This document shows, piece by piece, positions 6,028 through 9,369 of a stretch of DNA of 9,369 nucleotides. A program made the translations under genes and the position numbers. The stretch spans positions 1-9,369 of the forward strand of contig JAKLJM010000061.1 in the NCBI GenBank assembly GCA_023151145.1, written 5' to 3'. The stretch's first letter is position 1; every line of letters starts with the position of its first letter. This DNA comes from Bacteriovoracaceae bacterium. GTDB lineage: Bacteria > Bdellovibrionota > Bacteriovoracia > Bacteriovoracales > Bacteriovoracaceae. The notes under the pieces are model-generated. The model was not told the DNA's origin, ran no database searches, and was given only the letters and a program-made list of their open reading frames with translations.

Positions 6028-7219
6028 TTTAGAAGGAAAAATTATTCTCGTTACTGTTTCTGGCCCAGATTATCCAGGTATAACTACTCGCCTTATGCGT
6101 ATTATTGCTGATTTTAATGTCGGCATTCGCGACATGGGTCAAGCTGTTACTCATGGACTTCTTTCTTTGAGTTTTGTTTTAGAATTAAATAGTGGTGATC
6201 AAAATAATTCCAGCGGTGCCGTTTTAAAAGATTTATTATTTGAAGCCAACAAACTTGGTCTCTCACTAAGTTATAAAGTTGTTGATTCCATTATTAAAAA
6301 TGAAAATCTTCAAGATGAAAAATTCGTTGTCACTTGCGTAGCTCCAACTCTTATTACTTCAATTTTTGTTGCCGACCTCGCTAAAATTCTGGCCGATCAC
6401 CAAATCAATATTGAACGAATAGACAAAGTTTCGCCTGATGAATTTTCTTCGTTAGAAATCGTAACGAGTATTCCCGTGAGTCTAAACTGGGATAAATTAA
6501 AAGAAGAATTATTAAAAGTCTCTACTCTTCATAAAATTGATGTGGCTTTTTTAAAAGATAATGTCTTTAGAAGAAATAAACGACTAATCGTTTTTGATAT
6601 GGATTCGACCCTCATCCAGACTGAAGTTATTGATGAGCTGGCAGAATTAGCAGGAGCCGGTGAAGAAGTAAAGGCAGTTACTCATAGGGCGATGAATGGT
6701 GAGATAGATTTTGATGAATCTTTGCGCCTAAGAGTTTCCAAATTAAAAGGTTTAAAACAAGAAAAGCTTCAAGAAGTACTAGAACGACTTCCCCTAACTC
6801 CTGGTGTTGAAGAATTTATTTCAACCATTAAAGGTTTAGGTTATAAAGTTGCACTAATCTCAGGGGGATTTACTTATTTTTCAGATGCCCTCAAAAAAAG
6901 ATTAAGCCTAGATTATTCCTTTGCCAATGAACTAGAAATCATCAATGGTGAATTAACTGGCAAAGTAAAAGGAACAATTGTTAATGCTAATCAAAAAGCT
7001 ATTTTAGTAAAACTGATTGCTCAACAAGAAAATATTTCATTAGAACAAGTCGTGGCGATTGGTGACGGCGCAAATGACCTTCCCATGTTGGCCACCGCAG
7101 GTCTTGGCATCGCCTTTCATGCAAAAGACATCGTCAGAAGACAGGCGCAAAATCATATGAGCCACGGACCAATGACTTCTATTCTCTATTTTCTAGGAAT
7201 ACCTGGTCCACGTAATTAA
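6020..7219 (+). CDS. serB: Phosphoserine phosphatase SerB with two N-terminal ACT domains
   Basis: The enzyme dephosphorylates O-phospho-L-serine, the last step of serine synthesis. The 399-residue protein has two ACT domains (about residues 6-85 and 95-170), the first with the ACT-like block VSGPDYPGITTRLMR, and a C-terminal HAD phosphatase domain. HAD motifs are complete: the nucleophile motif DMDST at D193/D195, the SGG motif at S281, the lysine in NANQKA, and GDGANDLPM at 348-356. Two ACT domains before the HAD domain is the arrangement of mycobacterial SerB2, where ACT domains sense amino acids; feedback by serine is therefore plausible here but not shown. ATG 6020 overlaps the pgsA stop by 8 bases and has GGTGA at 5 bases. 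In-frame ATG 6008 and GTG 6011 are alternatives, GTG 6011 having AAGGAAG just upstream. Translation is probably coupled to pgsA. Confidence 0.95.
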   Translation: MTDLEGKIILVTVSGPDYPGITTRLMRIIADFNVGIRDMGQAVTHGLLSLSFVLELNSGDQNNSSGAVLKDLLFEANKLGLSLSYKVVDSIIKNENLQDEKFVVTCVAPTLITSIFVADLAKILADHQINIERIDKVSPDEFSSLEIVTSIPVSLNWDKLKEELLKVSTLHKIDVAFLKDNVFRRNKRLIVFDMDSTLIQTEVIDELAELAGAGEEVKAVTHRAMNGEIDFDESLRLRVSKLKGLKQEKLQEVLERLPLTPGVEEFISTIKGLGYKVALISGGFTYFSDALKKRLSLDYSFANELEIINGELTGKVKGTIVNANQKAILVKLIAQQENISLEQVVAIGDGANDLPMLATAGLGIAFHAKDIVRRQAQNHMSHGPMTSILYFLGIPGPRN

Positions 7220-7248
7220 ACAAATATTAAAAAAGAACGAGAATAAAA

Positions 7249-7593
7249 ATGTTAAGAGAAGTGCTTCAAAGTAAAATTCATAAAGCCACAGTTACAGATG
7301 CCGATTTAAATTACATTGGTTCTATCACCATTGATCAAGATTTATTAGACAGAATCGATCTATGGCCGGGACAAAAAGTCACAGTCGTGTCCAATACCTC
7401 AGGACATAGATTAGAAACTTATGTCATTTCAGGACCTAGAAAAAGTGGCATGATATGCGTGAATGGAGCTGCTGCCCATTTAATAAAAAAAGGTGATGAA
7501 GTCATTATCTTTAGTTATGGGTTTGTTGATCGCCCACTCGATCCAAAAGTTATCTTGGTCGACGATAAAAACAATTTCCTTCAATACTTATAA
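7249..7593 (+). CDS. panD: Aspartate 1-decarboxylase precursor PanD
   Basis: PanD converts L-aspartate to beta-alanine, the precursor of pantothenate and coenzyme A. It is a pyruvoyl enzyme made as an inactive proenzyme that cleaves itself between Gly24 and Ser25; that pair is present in YIGSITIDQD. The residues that bind substrate and support catalysis, K9, R54 and Y58, fall at the E. coli positions, and the VNGAAAH block is intact. The 114 residues are close to the shorter bacterial forms. ATG 7249 follows the serB stop by 29 bases and has only a weak ribosome site (AACGAG). The stop codon TAA is immediately followed by the ATG of the LRR gene. No panB, panC or PanZ-like maturation factor is visible in the window. 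Confidence 0.96.
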   Translation: MLREVLQSKIHKATVTDADLNYIGSITIDQDLLDRIDLWPGQKVTVVSNTSGHRLETYVISGPRKSGMICVNGAAAHLIKKGDEVIIFSYGFVDRPLDPKVILVDDKNNFLQYL

Positions 7594-8106
7594 ATGAACA
7601 TGAAGGTACAAAGTTTTAAACTTAATCCTCATCATTTTAGTTTTCCTGATTTAAATTTTATCAAAGACGATCCATCTATAACTCGATTAGAAATTATAGA
7701 TGGATCTTATACAGAAATTCATCCAAGTCTCTTTGACTGTCATCATTTAACCCATCTAGATATCAAGGGGTCTAAGCTAGAAGTATTACCTGCGAAAATC
7801 TTTCAGTTAAAAAATTTAACTACATTAAAAATTCATCACGGAGAACTCGAAATTATTGAAGCTCCTTCAAAAATAAATAAAACACTTGAAGTGCTATTTT
7901 TGAATAAAAATAAAATTCATGAATTACCAAAAGAATTGAGCTATCTCACTGGACTCAAGCGAATAAACTTTGATCATAACTTAATTTCAGGTTTTGCCGT
8001 TGAACTTGGAGCCTTTGAAGAACTTCAACACTTATCGATTGAAATGAATCCTTTAAGTGATGAAGCTCGTTTGACTATTAAAAATTTTTACCAAATTGAT
8101 CTATAA
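7594..8106 (+). CDS. Small cytosolic leucine-rich-repeat protein
   Basis: This 170-residue protein consists of a 28-residue N-terminal segment followed by six consecutive leucine-rich repeats of exactly 23 residues each (29-51, 52-74, 75-97, 98-120, 121-143, 144-166) and four final residues. Units 2 and 4 fit the bacterial pattern LxxLxLxxNxLxxLP best (for example LEVLFLNKNKIHELPKEL). There is no signal peptide, membrane helix or catalytic domain, so it is probably a cytosolic protein-binding scaffold; the partner is unknown. Its ATG directly follows the TAA of panD with no intervening base. With no separate ribosome site evident, translation probably depends on ribosomes finishing panD; a second ATG at 7600 is an alternative start. 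Codons 26-38 contain a perfect 13-base inverted repeat. It is the last gene of the operon and ends one base from the convergent CNBD gene. Confidence 0.88.
   Translation: MNMKVQSFKLNPHHFSFPDLNFIKDDPSITRLEIIDGSYTEIHPSLFDCHHLTHLDIKGSKLEVLPAKIFQLKNLTTLKIHHGELEIIEAPSKINKTLEVLFLNKNKIHELPKELSYLTGLKRINFDHNLISGFAVELGAFEELQHLSIEMNPLSDEARLTIKNFYQIDL
7669..7706. repeat. Perfect 13-base inverted repeat inside the LRR gene
   Basis: GATCCATCTATAA (7669-7681) and TTATAGATGGATC (7694-7706) are perfect reverse complements with a 12-base spacer. In mRNA they would form a 13-base-pair hairpin about 75 bases after the LRR start codon. There is no U-run after it, so it is not a standard terminator. Confidence 0.6.
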
Positions 8107-8107
8107 A

Positions 8108-8467
8108 TTAAATTTTTATACGTGCATTGGCCTTTCTTAGTCTCTCGGTAAGCGTAATGAGAAGTACTCTATACCATTTAGGAAGTTTATCTAAAAGTTC
8201 CTCTAGCTTTTCGCCCTTTATAACAACTAATTCGCATTCTGTTATTGCTTTAACTGTCGCGGACCTGGGCTGTTTATCTAAAAAACTCATCTCACCCACT
8301 AGTTCGCCAGAATAAATTGTTCCAATCTGTTGCTCGGCATTTCCTTTACGCTTAAAAATCGCCAGCGAGCCTGTGTTTAAATAATACATCACAGACGATT
8401 CTTCACCTTCTCTTAAAAGAACATCATCAGGTTGCAAGTGAACTATTTCGTTCGTACGGTGTGACAT
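8108..8467 (-). CDS. Stand-alone cyclic-nucleotide-binding domain protein
   Basis: The 119 residues form a single cNMP-binding domain of the CRP/PKA-regulatory-subunit type, with no helix-turn-helix, kinase or channel domain attached. Visible family blocks are DDVLLREGEESSVMYYLNTG, a beta-roll glycine in LNTGSLAIF, and the phosphate-binding cassette GELVGEMSFLDKQPRSATV, in which the Glu of GEMSF and the Arg of PRSA are the residues that normally contact the cyclic phosphate and ribose. A C-terminal helix (RVLLITLTERLRKANARIKI) follows. It probably binds cAMP or cGMP and signals through a partner protein; degenerate domains of this fold also exist, but the key residues are retained here. ATG 8467 has AAGGGA (8478-8473) at 5 bases. 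The gene lies just downstream of a strong terminator and converges on the LRR gene with a one-base gap. Confidence 0.88.
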   Translation of the reverse strand: MSHRTNEIVHLQPDDVLLREGEESSVMYYLNTGSLAIFKRKGNAEQQIGTIYSGELVGEMSFLDKQPRSATVKAITECELVVIKGEKLEELLDKLPKWYRVLLITLTERLRKANARIKI

Positions 8468-8482
8468 ACAAATCCCTTAAAT

Positions 8483-8523
8483 AAAAAAGCCGATAGATTT
8501 TTAATATCTATCGGCTTATTTTT
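8483..8523 (-). terminator. Strong intrinsic terminator after the Clp ATPase gene (bidirectional shape)
   Basis: AAGCCGATAGAT (8487-8498) and ATCTATCGGCTT (8506-8517) form a perfect 12-base-pair stem with a 7-base loop. On the minus strand the stem is followed by a run of T that extends the final TT through 8483, the classical rho-independent form. On the plus strand it is followed by TATTTTT-like sequence ending at 8523, so it could also stop rightward read-through. It lies 25 bases beyond the Clp stop codon and only about 5 bases before the ribosome site of the CNBD gene. Confidence 0.88.
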
Positions 8524-8542
8524 AGGATTCTAAACTTCAGAA

Positions 8543-9369
8543 TTAGTTAAGACTGACAAATTCCAGAGTTCCTTGCTCGGACTCTTCTAATTTATGGCGT
8601 CTGATCAAAATTTTTCCTTTCACTGTATCGCCTTCTAAAAGTTTTTTTGAAAGTGGTCTTACAACTTCTCGTTGGAATACGGTTTGTAGTGGTCTCGCAC
8701 CATATCTTGGATCATAGCCAATTTCACTTAAGTACTTAATCATTTCTTCGTCTAATGAAACGATTATTTCTTTATGCGCTAATCGCTGATTTAAAAGTCT
8801 AACTTCTTTAGCGATCAGATCCTTCATGATGCTCATATCAAGATTATTGTATGTTAACACTGCATCTAAACGCCCTAGAACTTCTGGCTTAAAATCTCCT
8901 TCAATATCTTTTGAATTGGTAGTCAAAAGAATGATGGTATTTTTAAAATCAATGGTTCTACCTTTATTATCCGTTAAACGTCCATCGTCCAATAATTGCA
9001 ATAAAATATCAGAGAAGTCTCGATGGGCTTTTTCTATCTCATCAAAAAGAATAACCGCATACGGTTTTCTTCTGACAGCTTCTGTTAACACGCCCCCCTC
9101 TTCATAACCGACATAGCCAGCAGGTGCTCCAATCAACTTTGCCACTGAATGTTTTTCAGAAAATTCAGATAAATCAAAACGAATTAAATTATCTGGAGAA
9201 TCGAATAAAAATTCTGCCAATGCCTTAGCGGTCTCAGTTTTCCCCACACCACTTGGTCCCTTAAGCATAAACGAACCTAGTGGTCTGGTCGGATCAGTAA
9301 GACCTGCGTGCGAAGTGATTAAGACTTCAGAAATTTCATGTAATGCTTGGTCTTGTCCAAAGACTTTTG
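8543..9369 (-). CDS. Clp/Hsp100 AAA+ ATPase, C-terminal part (ClpB-like; N-terminus outside window)
   Basis: The frame is open to the right edge, and 275 residues of the second AAA+ module and C-terminus of a ClpB/ClpC-type unfoldase are visible. Residues beginning KVFGQDQALHEISEVL match the start of the ClpB D2 module, so the ATG at 9268 is internal. Motifs in order: Walker A GPSGVGKT (9259-9236), the pore loop GYVGYEEGG (from 9118), Walker B VILFDE (D at 9043), sensor 1 TTN (8923-8915), an arginine finger in LGRLD (R at 8872) and sensor 2 GARPL (R at 8695). ATP hydrolysis therefore looks intact. The segment between sensor 1 and the arginine finger is only about 14 residues, roughly 20 fewer than in E. 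coli ClpB or ClpA. No ClpP-binding IGF/L loop is present. Identity within the Clp family is not settled without the N-terminal part. Confidence 0.9.
   Translation of the reverse strand, partial: KVFGQDQALHEISEVLITSHAGLTDPTRPLGSFMLKGPSGVGKTETAKALAEFLFDSPDNLIRFDLSEFSEKHSVAKLIGAPAGYVGYEEGGVLTEAVRRKPYAVILFDEIEKAHRDFSDILLQLLDDGRLTDNKGRTIDFKNTIILLTTNSKDIEGDFKPEVLGRLDAVLTYNNLDMSIMKDLIAKEVRLLNQRLAHKEIIVSLDEEMIKYLSEIGYDPRYGARPLQTVFQREVVRPLSKKLLEGDTVKGKILIRRHKLEESEQGTLEFVSLN

Noticed and set aside
8098..8120. Shared terminator between the convergent LRR and CNBD genes
   Set aside because: The stop codons are one base apart and the sequence is only AT-rich; no GC-containing hairpin is visible, so transcripts probably overlap.
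8127..8315. Plus-strand open frame inside the CNBD gene
   Set aside because: It is antisense to the phosphate-binding cassette of the CNBD protein, with low-complexity Ser-rich translation typical of a shadow frame.
8826..9107. Plus-strand open frame of 93 codons opposite the Clp ATPase
   Set aside because: The minus strand carries Walker B, sensor 1 and pore loop motifs here, so the plus frame is not a gene.

Overview
The window is AT-rich DNA from what looks like a Gram-negative, low-GC bacterium. The gene mix is a CHASE-type sensor kinase, a PilZ protein, class II fructose-bisphosphatase, a RatA/Coq10-like protein, a phasin-like small protein, a leucine-rich-repeat protein and a lone cyclic-nucleotide-binding domain. 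This mix, with the codon use, suggests the Bdellovibrionota (Bacteriovorax-like bacteria). That placement is inference from gene content and is not proven by any marker gene here. Coding density is high; the longest gene-free stretch is about 100 bases (1825-1926).

Layout. (1) 1-5243 is all on the minus strand. Read in transcription order it holds a PilZ-domain protein (5243-4524), class II fructose-1,6-bisphosphatase GlpX (4440-3487), a RatA/Coq10-like SRPBCC protein (3431-3006), a small unknown helical protein (2977-2609), the PLP-homeostasis protein YggS (2616-1927) and a CHASE-PAS-histidine kinase cut off by the window start (1824-1). GlpX appears to have its own sigma70-type promoter, whose -10 box lies at the centre of a 25-base imperfect palindrome. 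(2) 5244-5358 is a divergent intergenic region with three separate short inverted repeats, one of them between the -35 and -10 boxes of the rightward promoter. (3) 5359-8106 is a tight plus-strand operon: pgsA (phospholipid synthesis), serB with two ACT domains (serine synthesis), panD (beta-alanine for pantothenate/CoA) and a six-repeat LRR protein whose ATG directly follows the panD stop. (4) 8108-9369 is on the minus strand and convergent with that operon. It holds a truncated Clp/Hsp100 ATPase entering from the right edge, a strong hairpin terminator, and a stand-alone cyclic-nucleotide-binding domain protein.

How the genes relate. Most are housekeeping: gluconeogenesis (glpX), PLP homeostasis (yggS), phosphatidylglycerol (pgsA), serine (serB) and CoA precursor (panD). 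Three are potential second-messenger or signal inputs: PilZ for c-di-GMP, the CNBD for a cyclic mononucleotide, and the CHASE kinase for an external ligand. I found no defence system, CRISPR array, mobile element, tRNA or rRNA. Nothing here amounts to a clearly new multi-gene system. The most unusual points are the shortened Clp ATPase, the palindromic glpX promoter, the perfect 13-base inverted repeat inside the LRR gene, and the LRR protein translationally coupled to panD.
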